A DNA stretch of 64,000 nucleotides from Crambe crambe. Lineage: Eukaryota; Porifera; Demospongiae; Poecilosclerida; Crambeidae. Numbering within the stretch: the stretch's first letter is position 1; each line of letters begins with the position of its first letter. The position numbers and the translations under genes are program-made. Shown here one piece after another: positions 63,622 to 64,000 of the stretch. The DNA lies in NCBI GenBank assembly GCA_963924555.1, contig OZ004582.1, positions 1,426,001-1,490,000 on the forward strand, written 5' to 3'. The notes beneath the pieces were generated by a model, which saw only the letters and a program-made list of their open reading frames with translations, was not told the DNA's origin and searched no databases.

Positions 63622-64000
63622 CTCTCTAAGTAGGGATGGCAGGTCAAAGGTCATAGGACTGTACAAACTAAAAACTCTTCTTTCTCTTCTACCCTTACTC
63701 TGCAGGTTCTCAGAAGGCTACAGTGAATTATTACATCTAAAAAGAAGAGAGGAGAATGTTCAAAAACCAAAAATGCATTCGCTAACATAAGGAAAAAACG
63801 ATGTCTAAAATTGACTTTTGTTCTTGAATAATAATAATGTAAAGATTGACATACCGACTTACTGGTTTGGCCATCTCTTAGAGCGGCACCTAGAGGCTGA
63901 TCTTTTGCTATTACTTATCTTTCTACGCCATTTTGAAGTGCACATCGGTAGGGGGCGGAGCGTATGGGCGGAGCCACATAAGTGCACATGTGGCCGGCTA
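63622..64000 (+). repeat. Dispersed repeat R2, copy 2 (runs off right edge)
   Basis: The same ordered blocks as 42021-42250, with three extra segments: about 55 bases after CTTTCTCTTC (63690-63740), about 80 bases before CTTTCTACGCC (63840-63920) and a short GTGCACATCGGTA insertion. It ends GGGCGGAGCCACATAAGTGC, so the element continues past the window or ends near it. Confidence 0.88.

Noticed and set aside
1-64000. Prokaryotic operon or phage origin
   Set aside because: Spliced exons with GT-AG introns, LINE and LTR elements, SWIM, KDZ, hAT and SAM families and AT-rich intergenic DNA all indicate an animal nuclear genome.

Overview
This is eukaryotic, metazoan DNA. The genes are split by short GT-AG introns, intergenic DNA is AT-rich with many TAGCTAGC/TATA-like stretches, and the transposon families (KDZ, N-RAG-TP-like, Mutator-YqaJ, DUF6589, SAMD3-like, RecQ-like, ZMYM/hAT, Crypton/DUF3504) are the kind abundant in sponges and cnidarians. 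A demosponge such as Amphimedon queenslandica is my best guess; this is inference, since the window holds no species-diagnostic gene.

The window is essentially a graveyard of mobile and repetitive genes. Almost every recognisable reading frame carries stops, frameshifts or deletions. Reading left to right: two paralogous, intron-containing MULE/SWIM genes on the minus strand (1-3.2 kb and 5.7-8.7 kb); a dead Tc1/mariner copy running into an 80-bp satellite (9.2-10.9 kb); a cleanly spliced five-exon minus-strand gene (10.9-12.1 kb), the best candidate for a live host gene, divergent from a KDZ N-terminal exon (12.2-12.8 kb); a LINE fragment (13.9-14.7 kb); a truncated CUE/HECT gene (16.5-17.5 kb); a Mutator-like + YqaJ nuclease fusion (18.8-21.6 kb); a ZMYM1-like hAT (21.9-23.1 kb); an unnamed gene family I call family X (24.7-25.6 kb); a DUF3504/Crypton tyrosine recombinase (25.9-27.6 kb) with a palindrome at its 5' side; another unnamed family (28.3-29.2 kb) and a short repeat array.

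The middle holds a DUF6589 remnant (31.5 kb), LTR elements (32.6-37.9 kb) with integrase placed before reverse transcriptase, an oppositely oriented Gag remnant (38.3-38.8 kb), a Ulp1-type peptidase remnant (39.0-39.5 kb) and a RecQ-like helicase remnant (40.9-41.9 kb). The right part holds an integrase tail (45 kb), family X copy 2 (47.8-48.6 kb), another unnamed family (48.7-49.1 kb), an unrecognised gene (49.7-50.7 kb), a U1-zinc-finger hAT (50.9-52.7 kb), an N-RAG-TP-like gene with RAG1 N-terminal-type zinc and RING motifs (53.4-55.3 kb), family X copy 3 (56.6-57.1 kb), a hAT C-terminus, a divergent zinc-finger/SAM gene pair around an NRF1-type palindrome (58.0-59.3 kb), and a DDE transposase remnant (60.1-61.3 kb).

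I see no operon-like cooperation. The common theme is repeated invasion and decay. The observations I would follow first are the N-RAG-TP-like gene, the three copies of family X, and the five-exon gene at 10.9-12.1 kb.
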